A stretch of DNA of 64,000 bases from Candidatus Hodarchaeota archaeon (GCA_016840285.1 JAEOSR010000038.1:62001-126000), one strand, 5' to 3'. Shown: positions 16,795-26,109, counted from the first letter of the stretch. Numbers and translations: made by a program. The notes: a model not told the origin generated them from the letters alone.

Positions 16795-18567
16795 ATGAAA
16801 CGAGTCTTTATGAAAATAACAATAATTTTTTGGTTATTGACATCAGTTTTAAGTCTTAGACCTTTTCCTCTTCCATATTTATCCACTCAAGGAGTAGAAG
16901 GAGCTATTAATTTTCCTCTAGCATCATCATCATCTCATAATGTTGATTATCTAATAATCACCTCAAAAATCTTTATCGATGATGTTAAACCATTAGCGAT
17001 TTGGAAATTACAACGTGGATTAATTCCAACTATAATAACTGTTGAAAATATTTCTTCAACTTATGACGGTGAAGATCAGCCAGAATGTATACGAGAGTGT
17101 ATCGGTTATTTTCATGAAGAAAAACATACTCAATGGGTTGTTCTGGCAGGTGGCCACGCTTTCGTCCCTACTAGATCAGTTAAAATTAGCACAACAGAAT
17201 CAGTTAGTTGTGATCATTATTATGCAAATTTAGACGATAATTGGGAATTAAATAACGATGGATCTGTTTCAATCATTGATTATTTCGACTGGGATGCAGA
17301 AGTTTATGTTGGACGGTTACCTGCTGACGATAATACCCAGATGAGAGAATTAGTCAACTGTTTGATCAACTATGAAAGAAATCCTCCTGTTGGGCCTTGG
17401 ATGACACATGCCCTTTTTGGAGGTGCATTTGCTAGATTTAATTCAGATGATAATGAGAATAATATCCTTGATGAAGAGGATTCTCCCGAATTTGATGCAA
17501 ATAGAAATCACAATTGGTTAAAAACAAATATTTTTCCCTCTGATTGGACTAGTACTCTTCTAGGTGAAACTGAAGGCGTTAAAACAACTGATTATTATGT
17601 TGATGGGCCTCTTAATGAACAAAATGTGATAGAAGAGATTGATAATGGCGTTAGCACTGGAATGTTTGATTCCCATGGATCTTTTACTGGTATGTTTCGA
17701 ATGAGCTTCTCTCACGATGAGGATAACGACTCACTATTCGATTATGGAACTGATGACTACTCTTCTGATCCATTGATTAGTGTCACATCAACACTTAATA
17801 CTGAAGGAAAACGTGGGATTTTTTTCCTTTGTGCATGCTCAACAGGGACTTTTATTTTATATGGTGATTGTCTTTCTGAATATATTCTCCGATCTGCTGG
17901 TATCGGGTGCATTGCTAGTTCTGGTTCGGCTTTCTACGATTCAGGTTGGTATGATGGAGAACATGGTGGTTGGTACACTCAGGGCTTATCATCAAGATTC
18001 TGGGAACAGCTTTTCGAAGAAGGAGGAAATCACCCGGGTAAAGCCTTTATTCAGGCAAAAAATGACTATGTGGAAGATTTTCTAGTACTTAATGGAAAAG
18101 AAGAACGTACTAATAAGACACTTATCCAATATAACTTAATGGGAGATCCTGAGGTTCCTGTATGGATAACAATCCCATCCCAACTTGAATATTCAGCTTC
18201 AAATGAAAGTGATCTTTCAGTTTTAAACACGTTCAGCAATGATCAGACAATCAATCAGGTAACGGTTACATTACTTAATTCGACGTATTATTGGCGAGGA
18301 ACTACTAATAATGAAGGCAAAATAACTCTCCCAGTTCCTTCAAATGAGCTTACAGACGTAACTTTAACAATATCAAAGATAAACTATCTTCCTCGGCAAA
18401 ATGGTATGGAAAATTTACCAATAAATATACCTGTTATCTCTCAAGAAATAGTAGAAGAGAGTACCACAACTAGCAGTTCAGATAATTCAACTCCATTTCC
18501 TGAGTTGTGGTTGTTGATTATAGCAGGATTGATACTTATAGAACAGAAAGAGAAAAAGTTTCGATAA
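16795..18567 (+). CDS. Secreted gingipain-like (C25) cysteine peptidase
   Basis: About 590 residues with an N-terminal signal sequence (MKITIIFWLLTSVLSL) and a C-terminal hydrophobic anchor (LWLLIIAGLILI) with a short charged tail. The C25 catalytic dyad is visible: histidine in FDSHGS and cysteine in LCACSTG, followed by the QYNLMGDPEVPVW strand typical of the gingipain family. An Ig-like beta domain and a Ser/Thr-rich linker precede the anchor. I choose ATG 16795 over TTG 16786. It is an extracellular surface-attached protease, probably degrading external protein. No pro-domain of the bacterial type is evident. It is monocistronic, followed by an insertion sequence. Confidence 0.85.
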   Translation: MKRVFMKITIIFWLLTSVLSLRPFPLPYLSTQGVEGAINFPLASSSSHNVDYLIITSKIFIDDVKPLAIWKLQRGLIPTIITVENISSTYDGEDQPECIRECIGYFHEEKHTQWVVLAGGHAFVPTRSVKISTTESVSCDHYYANLDDNWELNNDGSVSIIDYFDWDAEVYVGRLPADDNTQMRELVNCLINYERNPPVGPWMTHALFGGAFARFNSDDNENNILDEEDSPEFDANRNHNWLKTNIFPSDWTSTLLGETEGVKTTDYYVDGPLNEQNVIEEIDNGVSTGMFDSHGSFTGMFRMSFSHDEDNDSLFDYGTDDYSSDPLISVTSTLNTEGKRGIFFLCACSTGTFILYGDCLSEYILRSAGIGCIASSGSAFYDSGWYDGEHGGWYTQGLSSRFWEQLFEEGGNHPGKAFIQAKNDYVEDFLVLNGKEERTNKTLIQYNLMGDPEVPVWITIPSQLEYSASNESDLSVLNTFSNDQTINQVTVTLLNSTYYWRGTTNNEGKITLPVPSNELTDVTLTISKINYLPRQNGMENLPINIPVISQEIVEESTTTSSSDNSTPFPELWLLIIAGLILIEQKEKKFR

Positions 18568-18624
18568 ATCAGGATTATTCTACTTATTTATGATTTGAAG
18601 ATATAAAAAAAATGTGAAAATAAG

Positions 18625-18632
18625 AAAGATTT
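18625..18632. repeat. Left target-site duplication of insertion sequence
   Basis: AAAGATTT, repeated exactly at 20154-20161, directly outside the inverted repeats. Confidence 0.7.
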
Positions 18633-20153
18633 GAGTTATTTTCCAAAACTTCGCTAACAAAGTACCGACAATAATTTACATTGGAAGGTTAATGTCATGG
18701 ATGACCCCCAATGACAAAAACCTACCGTGCAAGGCTCAGTTTAGAAGCAACTGTGCCTGAAGACCCGACAGTTGAACCGTTTCTTAAAGCTTCCGTAGAG
18801 TTTGAGATCTATTGTCCTAAATGTGGCCCTTTTCGTCATAATCTCAAGAAAAATGGTTTTGATACGAATTATTCGGCCTCACCCCAGTTGTTTTTTTGTA
18901 AGCGACATAAAATTCATTTTTATGCGCATACTTCTTGGGTTTTCACACAATTATCCGAGGTTGTGTTTGAGCGAATCGTTTCGGACCTTTTTGAGAAGCG
19001 ATTGAATGCTAAAGCGGTTGCAACTATCCATAAAGTTTCCCCGAGTCTGATCTCACAAATCCGCCATTATTTCACCGAAGCTTTGGATTGGAAGCTCACT
19101 CAGCTAGCTGCAAAACGAGAGCTCCTCCAAATGTACCCTAAACTCCCAGTTCCGCTAGATGATGCTATTTATTGGGATGAAACGTTTTTTCGAATTGGAC
19201 GAACCTCCTGGGCATTAATTTTGTTAATTGATGCCTACGGCCGGCCGTTGGCTTGGAAATTTAGTCGAAAACGAGATAGTCGAATCTATCAAGAGCTTAT
19301 CCAAACAATTCAGAATCAACTTCCACGAATCCCCGTTTTCATCGGAGATGGCTGGAATGCATATCAGAAAAGATGTATAGCGTTGACTCGTGAATGCTTT
19401 CTGATCGAACATCTTCATTCGCATCCATGGCGATTCGTCCGGTTACATCATTTTCAATTCAACCAAAAAACAAACACTACGATCCAAAATAGTGTAGAAA
19501 TCCCTTATAATAGCTTTGTTCAAAATAAACCGATCACAGGTTCCGCATTACAAAGACAGCACAAAATCAAGGATTCAAAGACACCGTCAAAAAAACGTGG
19601 ACGGCCATTAGGTACCAAAGATAAATGTAAGCGGCATTCAAAATATTTTCCAAAAACTTCAGGAGCGAAACGACCATTAAAGAAACGAGGACGGAAAAGT
19701 ATTCGCCAAAACGGGCGTCAGTTCCATTTTCATCCAAATCCCATCCCTGTTGGCTGACAAATCAACTGGGAGGGAACAGCTCCTGACCCCCCTCAAATCC
19801 CCACTCCTTCAACCACCGAGGTTGAATTATTATTAGATCTGACTTATAAGGTAATGAACGGCAAATCGATTCAATCCAATCGTATTGAAAGCAAAAATCG
19901 TGTGATTAAAGATATTACTCCCACAAGAGGCTTTAAGAACCCGAACCAACTTCAACGGTATCTAGAAAGGTATCTTCGATTTTGGACTACCCCCACTGAT
20001 TTATTTGAGCGAAATAAGTCTTCTGTTCTCCCTTTAAAACCTTCTATGGGGTTTGCACGCTTATTTACTTTCTTTCAACCTCGGATTGATGCAATTCAAA
20101 TCAGGACAGGTAATTAAAAAGGAGGATCATAGCCAAGATTTTAAAAATGACTC
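18633..20153 (+). mobile_element. Complete insertion sequence, 1521 bp
   Basis: Bounded by 24-base inverted repeats at 18633-18656 and 20130-20153 that match at 19 of 24 positions without gaps (GAGT-ATTTT at the outer ends), and flanked by identical 8-base direct repeats. Inside is one transposase frame on the + strand interrupted by TGA. The element looks less AT-rich than its surroundings. An 8-base duplication is usual for IS6, IS256 and IS1595 elements; the DDE core resembles IS6/IS1595-type enzymes, but I cannot place it more closely. It sits between two genes and does not appear to have broken one. Confidence 0.8.
18711..20117 (+). pseudogene. DDE transposase interrupted by in-frame TGA
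   Basis: One reading frame carries the whole enzyme: an N-terminal zinc-ribbon-like part (CPKCG, then CKRHKIHF), the first aspartate in YWDETFF, the second in FIGDGWNAY and, after TGA 19755-19757, the glutamate in SNRIESKNR. The frame is unchanged across the TGA and reads QINWEGTAPD beyond it. Between the second D and the E is an unusual basic insert with two AT-hook-like motifs, KKRGRPLGTK and KKRGRKS. ATG 18711 has GGAAGG upstream. As it stands the catalytic glutamate is cut off, so the copy is probably inactive unless TGA is read through. Confidence 0.8.
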
Positions 20154-20161
20154 AAAGATTT
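20154..20161. repeat. Right target-site duplication of insertion sequence
   Basis: AAAGATTT, identical to 18625-18632. Confidence 0.7.
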
Positions 20162-20166
20162 CTCAT

Positions 20167-20487
20167 TTAATAATTTCTACAAATCCTTTGAATAATTTCT
20201 AAGATCTCTTCAGTAGGGGAAAATCCGAGGGATGTATCAATGTTAATATTCAGCGGGATCACCCGACTGCCATAAAATAAGGCAAAAAATTTCATAAAAT
20301 TCTCGTAAAACCCCCTAACAAGATATTTGTCAATAATTTTAACCCCTTCAAGAAGAGGGACTTCAATGAATCCAAAAAATGAACTGAAAACCTTCCCCCA
20401 TTTAGAATTATTCGATAATTTAGAAATCAAGCTTCTTGAGTGATTCATCTTATTTTCAACGTTGGGATTATGATTGAAAAGGTTCAA
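20167..20487 (-). CDS. Hypothetical protein, about 92-106 residues
   Basis: A short frame downstream of and slightly overlapping the saccharopine dehydrogenase-like gene. TTG 20487 would overlap that gene by about 20 bases; the ATG fourteen codons in (MNHSRSLIS) is a likelier start. It is hydrophobic and aromatic in the middle (YENFMKFFALFYGSRVIPL) and ends ILEIIQRICRNY. I do not recognise a family. It may be a small protein translated with the upstream gene or the C-terminal remnant of a larger protein; the IS inserted just beyond its end (8 bases) could have truncated its 3' neighbourhood. Confidence 0.45.
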   Translation of the reverse strand: MNLFNHNPNVENKMNHSRSLISKLSNNSKWGKVFSSFFGFIEVPLLEGVKIIDKYLVRGFYENFMKFFALFYGSRVIPLNINIDTSLGFSPTEEILEIIQRICRNY

Positions 20488-21664
20488 TAGATGATTTAAT
20501 ATTAATTCCCCGATTATTTAGTTCGTCTCTGAAAATATCATACGGAATGTCATTCACAGGAGAAAGGATACCTTTTTTAGTTATTTTTCCAGTTCCTATC
20601 AATTGAGCTCCAATGCTTACTGTATAACCGACAGTACGACTCATGGCAGTAAAACCTGTTGTCAGATCACGTTTATCAATCAATTGATATACGACCCGAG
20701 TTTTTTTACCAATTCTATTACCGATAAGCTCAATGAGTAGGATAGCAAGATCCCTCTCATTATCTTTTAATTGAATATGGGGGCTAATTACCTTTGTAAG
20801 AAAGCTTCGACGGTCTATTTTTTTCCCATCAAAGTTAATAGGTTCATCATCTAGTAAGTGAAGATCCACTAGTTTTTTCCAAAATGCACAATGGCCAGGC
20901 CACCTCATAGTATATCTCCCCATCTCTTTGACTGACTTGAATTCATCAGATTGCTCTTCAATGCCGATTGAAGGGAGGTATCGGAGTACATCACCATTTG
21001 GAAAAGCTTCTAATTTTCCAACATCATTGACGACTATTTCACGGACATTCTCTGGATTAAATAATTCATTCCCATTAAGTTGGACAACCTTCCCATTCCT
21101 AATTATTCTAGCCTTACGGAAATATGTAGACAAAACCCCCTCCAAACTCCAAGTGACTTTATAATTTATTGGATTATTTGCAGCTTCTAATGCTGGAATA
21201 CCGGCTCCATAGCTGTTAATAACCTCGATCTCCTTCATCCCTTTAATTGCTTGTCCCAATAATACAAGATCAATTCCTGGGTCCAAGCCAAATTCAGGTA
21301 GAACCGTAACCCCTTTGCTTTCAGCTTCTCCTGCCAATGCATTTATCTCAGGAGAAACAGAAAGAGTATTTATGAGGTTAATACCATTTTTAATGGCAGA
21401 TTTAGCGATTCTGTTCACAAATGGGATAGGGAGTAGATCAATAACAATATCGGGCTTCAGAGCCATAAGTTGATTGATCCTATCTTGATTATTTGCATCT
21501 AAGAATTCACATTGAACTTTTGAATATTGTTTAGTTTCTACCAGCTGTTTTAGCGTATCTACATTGATATCGGCTGCAATTATCTCGGTAACGGTATCAC
21601 TATTTACAAGGTCGTGGAGGGCAACTTTTCCCTGTAAACCAACACCTAGAAGAAGAACTTTCAT
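20468..21664 (-). CDS. Saccharopine dehydrogenase / lysine 6-dehydrogenase-like protein
   Basis: 398-residue oxidoreductase. The N-terminal Rossmann motif GVGLQG (residues 7-12) is followed by IIDLLP and TLSVSPEI segments, then the PEFGLDPGIDL motif near 125 and the substrate domain. This is the pattern of saccharopine dehydrogenase-related enzymes including lysine 6-dehydrogenase and carboxynorspermidine-type reductases. It starts at ATG 21664 and is divergent from the decarboxylase pair with about 63 bases between, so the promoters face each other. Cytoplasmic. The precise substrate is unresolved; there are no lysine-pathway genes nearby. Confidence 0.82.
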   Translation of the reverse strand: MKVLLLGVGLQGKVALHDLVNSDTVTEIIAADINVDTLKQLVETKQYSKVQCEFLDANNQDRINQLMALKPDIVIDLLPIPFVNRIAKSAIKNGINLINTLSVSPEINALAGEAESKGVTVLPEFGLDPGIDLVLLGQAIKGMKEIEVINSYGAGIPALEAANNPINYKVTWSLEGVLSTYFRKARIIRNGKVVQLNGNELFNPENVREIVVNDVGKLEAFPNGDVLRYLPSIGIEEQSDEFKSVKEMGRYTMRWPGHCAFWKKLVDLHLLDDEPINFDGKKIDRRSFLTKVISPHIQLKDNERDLAILLIELIGNRIGKKTRVVYQLIDKRDLTTGFTAMSRTVGYTVSIGAQLIGTGKITKKGILSPVNDIPYDIFRDELNNRGINIKSSIEPFQS

Positions 21665-21727
21665 AAGTGAGAATTCTGAGAATTCCTTATAATCTTTTTA
21701 TTTTCTTTTTCAAAATAAGGATGAAAC

Positions 21728-22234
21728 ATGATGATTGATTCAAATGAATTCATCTCATTCATAGAGAACCAATTTCAGTATATTTCTGGCGTCCCATGCT
21801 CGTACTTTAAAGAATTTTTGGCTTATTTAACTTCTCATGAGTCAGAAACTCAACTGAAACACGTTTATGCTACTAGAGAAGATGAAGCAATAGGGGTAGC
21901 CTCAGGTGTTGCTTTATCAAAGAAGAAAGCTATCGTTTACATGCAGAATAGTGGTTTAGGAAATATTGGAGACGCATTAACCTCACTAGCCCAATTATAC
22001 AAGCTTCCTATGTTGTTATTAATCAGCTATAGAGGATTAGAGTTGGATAAGGATTTTCCTGAACATTCACTCATGGGGGAAGTTAACGAACCTGTTTTGA
22101 AGGCATTAAAGGTTCCATACTGGAATTTATCTGAAGATAGTTGGAAAAAAGACATCAAAACTGCAATGAAAAAAATGGAAGAAACCTCGTGCCCGGTAGC
22201 TTTACTAGTGGAAAAAGGAGTGTTGTGTCAATGA
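21728..22234 (+). CDS. TPP-dependent sulfopyruvate/phosphonopyruvate decarboxylase, alpha subunit
   Basis: 168-residue pyrimidine-binding half of a ThDP enzyme. The activating glutamate lies in TREDEAIGVASG, and GVPCSYFKEF and NSGLGNIGDALTSL match the ComD / phosphonopyruvate decarboxylase N-terminal domain. The stop TGA overlaps the ATG of the beta subunit (ATGA), so the two are translationally coupled. The pair converts sulfopyruvate to sulfoacetaldehyde (coenzyme M route) or phosphonopyruvate to phosphonoacetaldehyde. No coenzyme M or phosphonate gene is beside it, so substrate remains open. Confidence 0.82.
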   Translation: MMIDSNEFISFIENQFQYISGVPCSYFKEFLAYLTSHESETQLKHVYATREDEAIGVASGVALSKKKAIVYMQNSGLGNIGDALTSLAQLYKLPMLLLISYRGLELDKDFPEHSLMGEVNEPVLKALKVPYWNLSEDSWKKDIKTAMKKMEETSCPVALLVEKGVLCQ

Positions 22235-22797
22235 TGAAAAGTTATGAGGTAATCTCGGCTTTGACTGAACTCGTGGGTGATAATGATATCATAGTCAGTT
22301 CTAATGGAAACATTAGTAGAGAAGCTTATCATTTACTTCCTAAGCCCCAAGTATATCTCAGAGGTTCAATGGGATTACCAAACGCTGTTGGATTAGGCTT
22401 GGCATTGGCCAACCCTGACAAGAAAATCATTGTGATAACTGGTGATGGAAATTTTTTAATGGGTTTAGGCTCAGCTGTTACAACTGCTTTTTATAAACCA
22501 GAAAATCTGAAAATACTAGTATTAGATAACTCACAATATTACACTACTGGAGGTCAGAATACAGTTTCTTCAGTAATGAATTACACAAAATTCCTTGATT
22601 CACTGAATATCGAATACCACAGTTCCAGAGAAGCTTCTCAAGCTCAATTAAAACAAGATCTATCGGGATTTCTCAATTCAAAAACTTTCAGCATTCTTCA
22701 TTTGAAAATCCAGGAAGGAAAAAAAGATTTATCAAATATACCTTGGCACCCCGAAGATATTACTAAAAAATTTCTGATTAGGGTAGCCAATTCGTGA
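22231..22797 (+). CDS. TPP-dependent sulfopyruvate/phosphonopyruvate decarboxylase, beta subunit
   Basis: 188-residue diphosphate-binding half of the enzyme. The ThDP signature runs from GDGNFLMGLGS to VLDNSQYYTTGGQ, and RGSMGLPNAVGLGLALA is the family-typical strand before it. ATG 22231 overlaps the alpha stop by four bases and is preceded by AAAAAGGAG; ATG 22234 is one codon on. An in-frame extension back to 22141 exists but would overlap the alpha gene and has no homologous sequence. Two separate small subunits, rather than one fused chain, follow the methanogen ComDE layout. Confidence 0.83.
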   Translation: MMKSYEVISALTELVGDNDIIVSSNGNISREAYHLLPKPQVYLRGSMGLPNAVGLGLALANPDKKIIVITGDGNFLMGLGSAVTTAFYKPENLKILVLDNSQYYTTGGQNTVSSVMNYTKFLDSLNIEYHSSREASQAQLKQDLSGFLNSKTFSILHLKIQEGKKDLSNIPWHPEDITKKFLIRVANS

Positions 22798-22902
22798 TAA
22801 ACAAACAACATTGAATTTTTTAAGTTCCTAAAAAAGTAGTTCCCCCCTCAGTATTTGCCACAAAAAGGGGTCTTAAATGATGTCATTCATTTTTTTTCTG
22901 GC

Positions 22903-22912
22903 ATATATAAAA
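22903..22912 (+). promoter_or_regulatory. TATA box upstream of DUF4332 gene
   Basis: ATATATAAAA about 20-29 bases before TTG 22932, a distance that would place transcription start at or next to the initiation codon. Confidence 0.5.
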
Positions 22913-22931
22913 TTTCTCTGAGGGAATTATC

Positions 22932-23632
22932 TTGAATGAAAATGAATTTCGGGCTTTCCTAAAGCGAAAGAACAAACTAGAAGCTACGATTAACAGTTAC
23001 ATTAATCGAACAAAGACATTCGAAGAATATCTGTCTGCTAAAAGTCCATTCAAAGGATTAGATGACGCTACTCGGGAAGATATCGAAATTTTGCTCTTGA
23101 ATGGGGAAAGGAACAAGGAATAAACGTTTATCAATACTTATGGGGAATTCAATTTTATTATCTATACATAAAAAACTTATATCTGCATAACACTGCTAAT
23201 GAGATGAAGGAGTGGGTACAACTCGAGAAACATAAATTGAAGGATTTCGAAGGCATAAAAAAAGAATATATCAAGCTATTGGGTTCTGTAGGAATTAAAA
23301 CTGCGAAACAAATGATTGAAAAGGGTAGTACTTCAATTGAGAGAAAGGAACTTGCCAATCAATCTGGTGTACCACCTGATTATATATTGGAATTGGTAAA
23401 GCTATCAAATCTTGCGAGAATATGGGGTTTGAAGAAAAAACGTACACGACTATTCTATGATGCTGGGTTTGACACTTTAGACAGAATTGCCACAAGAAAT
23501 ACTGAAAATTTAATGAATGATTTAGACAACTATATTAAAAGGACTGGGTTTAAGGGTAGGGGTGTGAGGTTATCAGAAGCCAAACATACGGTTTCTATGG
23601 CGAAATTCCTTCAACGAATCATAGAGTATTGA
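22932..23632 (+). pseudogene. Integrase-N-like plus DUF4332 protein, broken by one-base frameshift
   Basis: The first part (TTG 22932 to TAA 23123) encodes a helical SAM-like N-terminal domain as in tyrosine recombinases (INSYINRTKTFEEYL). The second part is in another frame and contains a DUF4332-type helix-hairpin-helix segment (LARIWGLKKKRTRLFYDAGFDTLDRIA). Adding one T to the TTTT run at 23089-23092 fuses them and yields a sensible join, IFALEWGKEQGINVYQYLWG. There is no catalytic recombinase domain, so the intact protein would be a DNA-binding or structural protein. A homopolymer base loss may be real or a sequencing error. Confidence 0.7.
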
Positions 23633-23761
23633 TAGGCATTCACGCATAACCGAAAGCTTCATAAGGTTATATAGGGATTTAAGTAACACAAACGTGTCCT
23701 CTACCTGATTTATTTCGATTTCTCAATTTGGACGATTAGTATAGACATTTATTGGTGAGAA

Positions 23762-24577
23762 TCAACTTTTTGAGAATCCACCATGATGGAATTCAATTGA
23801 ATAATTGAGACTCCTCTTTTCACAATAATCTCTAATCTCCGTTTCCACCATATCCCAATAGGTTCTATTCTTTCGAATTTCTTGGTATTTAGGTAGTAGA
23901 TTAGGGTAATTTTCTTTGATAACGCTCAAAATTCTCGGGATATTATGTGGTCTAAAATTTAAATTCTCAAACATATAATTGTGAGTAAAATCTATTGATT
24001 TTTCAATGATTGCTTTATAATCAGTAATTTCTGGAAAAAATGGGGAGATGAACGTATAGGTTTGTATCCCAGCTTCGGAGACAGCTCTAAGGGCTTCTAA
24101 CCGATCCAAAGGTTTCGACGCACCTCGCTCGATTTTTCTCGTGAAAGTCGCATCTAATGTGCTTATTGAGATTCCAACTTCAATATTTTTGATTTTCTTA
24201 AACAAATCAATATCTCTAACAACTAGTTTTGATTTTGTGAGAATAGAAATTACTGCATCGGTTCCAACAAGTCTTTCCAAAATGTAACGAGTATTCTGAT
24301 ACTTCTTCTCTAAAGGTAAATAAGGATCAGTTACAGAACTTAGTAAAATCCTCTTTCCTTGATATTTCACAGGTTTAATCTTGTCAGCATCAAACTCCTT
24401 TATATCCAAGAATTCTCCCCATTTATCACCTTTATGACCAGTAAATCTAATCATAAATTCAGCATAACAATAAATACACCCATGTTGACATCCGACATAA
24501 GGATTAATCACATAATCAATCGATGGGATATTACTTTTAGTGATAATGTTTTTGGTTTCTCGAAAATTAATTTTCAT
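23762..24577 (-). CDS. Radical SAM protein of the SPL family
   Basis: About 271 residues. The cluster motif is C-x3-C-x2-C in GCQHGCIYCYA, preceded by NPYVGC as in spore photoproduct lyase-like and related archaeal radical SAM proteins. SSVTDPYLPLE and ISISTLD are the following conserved blocks. I use ATG 24577; TTG 24595 would add six residues. These proteins are common in archaea and their substrates are mostly unknown; DNA repair is only suggested by family name. No partner gene adjoins it. Confidence 0.88.
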   Translation of the reverse strand: MKINFRETKNIITKSNIPSIDYVINPYVGCQHGCIYCYAEFMIRFTGHKGDKWGEFLDIKEFDADKIKPVKYQGKRILLSSVTDPYLPLEKKYQNTRYILERLVGTDAVISILTKSKLVVRDIDLFKKIKNIEVGISISTLDATFTRKIERGASKPLDRLEALRAVSEAGIQTYTFISPFFPEITDYKAIIEKSIDFTHNYMFENLNFRPHNIPRILSVIKENYPNLLPKYQEIRKNRTYWDMVETEIRDYCEKRSLNYSIEFHHGGFSKS

Positions 24578-24764
24578 TCTTGCCTTCTCTCTCAAGGATC
24601 TTTGACTGAATTCAGTACTATTACTTCAATTTTTAAAATTCGTTTCTAAAGTTTTGATAATGCTCACTAGGGGAAGAAAAATTCCGTGATCCAAACAAAT
24701 AAAAACAATGCAAGGCAACTAGAAACTGGAGATTTATCCTTATAATTCAGATGAATGAGGAAAT

Positions 24765-24857
24765 TTGATTCAAGTATTCTTAATTCTCTGTTTTAGTTTT
24801 TTAGGAGGGTTTTTTACAGCTATAGCATTAGCTACCACCTATTTTAGACTAAGATGA
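24765..24857 (+). CDS. Possible single-helix membrane micropeptide
   Basis: TTG 24765 opens a 30-residue frame that is almost entirely one hydrophobic helix (FLILCFSFLGGFFTAIALA) ending in YFRLR. GAGG lies 5 bases upstream. Small one-helix proteins of this design exist in all domains, but here only composition and a weak ribosome site support it. Confidence 0.25.
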   Translation: MIQVFLILCFSFLGGFFTAIALATTYFRLR

Positions 24858-25057
24858 TTTTTTTCCTCTAGTAGTGAATCAAAGTATCTCTATTCTCTCA
24901 ATTTATATTACTATAATGGTTTGAACAGACATATCCTTGTGAATAAACTCCTCCCCTCACTCAGATTTCATCTGTTCACTTTTTTTTGCATTATCCTATC
25001 GTTTCTGTTTTTTGCGTTTCTCATCTTTTATTATTGAAGCTATTTAGCGATTTATTC

Positions 25058-25075
25058 ATATCAAATATTTGATAT
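25058..25075. promoter_or_regulatory. Perfect 18-base palindrome, candidate operator
   Basis: ATATCAAATATTTGATAT is self-complementary over all 18 bases. It lies 144 bases before the start of the HTH regulator gene and fits a dimeric winged-helix protein. Autoregulation by that regulator is an inference. Confidence 0.5.
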
Positions 25076-25218
25076 AGTTTTTTCAAGGGAGAGGTTTTGT
25101 GTTAATTATTAATGTCCAATACTCAGATAGTCAACCAGTTCATGGAAGACGGAAGTTCATGGCTTCCAGTTTTCCGAAATTTCAGTAAATAAGCCTTAAG
25201 ATGGTAGGAGAAATATTC

Positions 25219-26106
25219 ATGGCTGATCCACCTTTCGAATCGCGTGATAATATGGAACAATTCGTCTTAGAATCCCTTGATGAAATTATCACCCTATTGA
25301 AGACAATCGATCATCCACAACGATTACGAATTCTCGCGTTAATGATTGATATCCCACGAACTTTCAAGGAGTTAATTGAACAAACTGGTCTCCAAAAAAG
25401 TGCCCTGGGAAATCATCTTAACATTTTGAGCAGTGAAAACTTGATCCAAAAAATTGATCGCGGACTGTACAGAGTTACCGATGATGGCGAAGCAATGTTT
25501 CAACATATAGCCCAGAGTTTTTTAGAAATCAAACTTCGGGAACAAGAAAGGTTGGAAAGAATACAGCGTCTTATTGGAAAATATACAACCTATGGAGATG
25601 AAGTCATGAATGATGAAACAAAAGTTAAAATGGATTTAGATGTTCGAATAATCACTCTCGAACCTATGCGGGTGGCCAGCCTTCAAGCCATTAGTAAGAG
25701 CCCAGAAAATGATGCTTGGGTAAAGATGCAAGCATGGGCGGAAAAATACGGACTTCTTGACGATATCAAGAAACATCCCGTATTTGGTTTCAATAATCCA
25801 GATCCTTCCCCTGATAAAGAGGAGTATGGATACGAATTTTGGATTAAGATTCCCGCAGAGATTCAACCAGAAGGGGAGATCAAAGAAAAAAAATTCAAAG
25901 GTGGCTTATATGCTGTCACTACCACGCGACTAATTGTTGATCCTGAAACCAATGTTATCCCCGCTTGGAAAAAACTGGCAGAGTGGGTAAAAAAATCAAG
26001 TAAGTACGAATATGGGTCACATCAGTGGTTGGAAAAGGCGGTCAATCCTAGTTCACCTCCTGAAGATCTAATTCTCGATCTTTATTGCCCAATTAAGGAG
26101 GCGTGA
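25219..26106 (+). CDS. ArsR-like winged-helix regulator with GyrI-like effector domain
   Basis: 295-residue one-component regulator. Residues about 15-80 form a winged helix of ArsR type (DHPQRLRILALM, then LQKSALGNHLNIL as recognition helix). A coiled linker leads to a GyrI/AraC effector-binding domain from about 140 to the end (LEPMRVASLQAIS ... YGYEFWIKIP ... GGLYAVTTTR). Such domains bind amphipathic small molecules. GGAG 8 bases before ATG 25219 fixes this start rather than ATG 25201. A palindrome upstream may be its operator. The same frame stays open past the TGA. Confidence 0.85.
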   Translation: MADPPFESRDNMEQFVLESLDEIITLLKTIDHPQRLRILALMIDIPRTFKELIEQTGLQKSALGNHLNILSSENLIQKIDRGLYRVTDDGEAMFQHIAQSFLEIKLREQERLERIQRLIGKYTTYGDEVMNDETKVKMDLDVRIITLEPMRVASLQAISKSPENDAWVKMQAWAEKYGLLDDIKKHPVFGFNNPDPSPDKEEYGYEFWIKIPAEIQPEGEIKEKKFKGGLYAVTTTRLIVDPETNVIPAWKKLAEWVKKSSKYEYGSHQWLEKAVNPSSPPEDLILDLYCPIKEA

Positions 26107-26109
26107 GCT

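Larger units (their letters stand above)
24596..25218. other. Long intergenic region with candidate micro-ORFs and a palindrome
   Basis: About 620 bases between divergent genes. It holds a 30-residue hydrophobic frame (24765-24857), an 18-base perfect palindrome (25058-25075) and a 29-residue frame from GTG 25099 to 25188 with AGGGAGAGG five bases before it, which may be a leader peptide or noncoding. The octamer GTTCATGG occurs twice near 25139-25161. Nothing else is evident. Confidence 0.5.
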
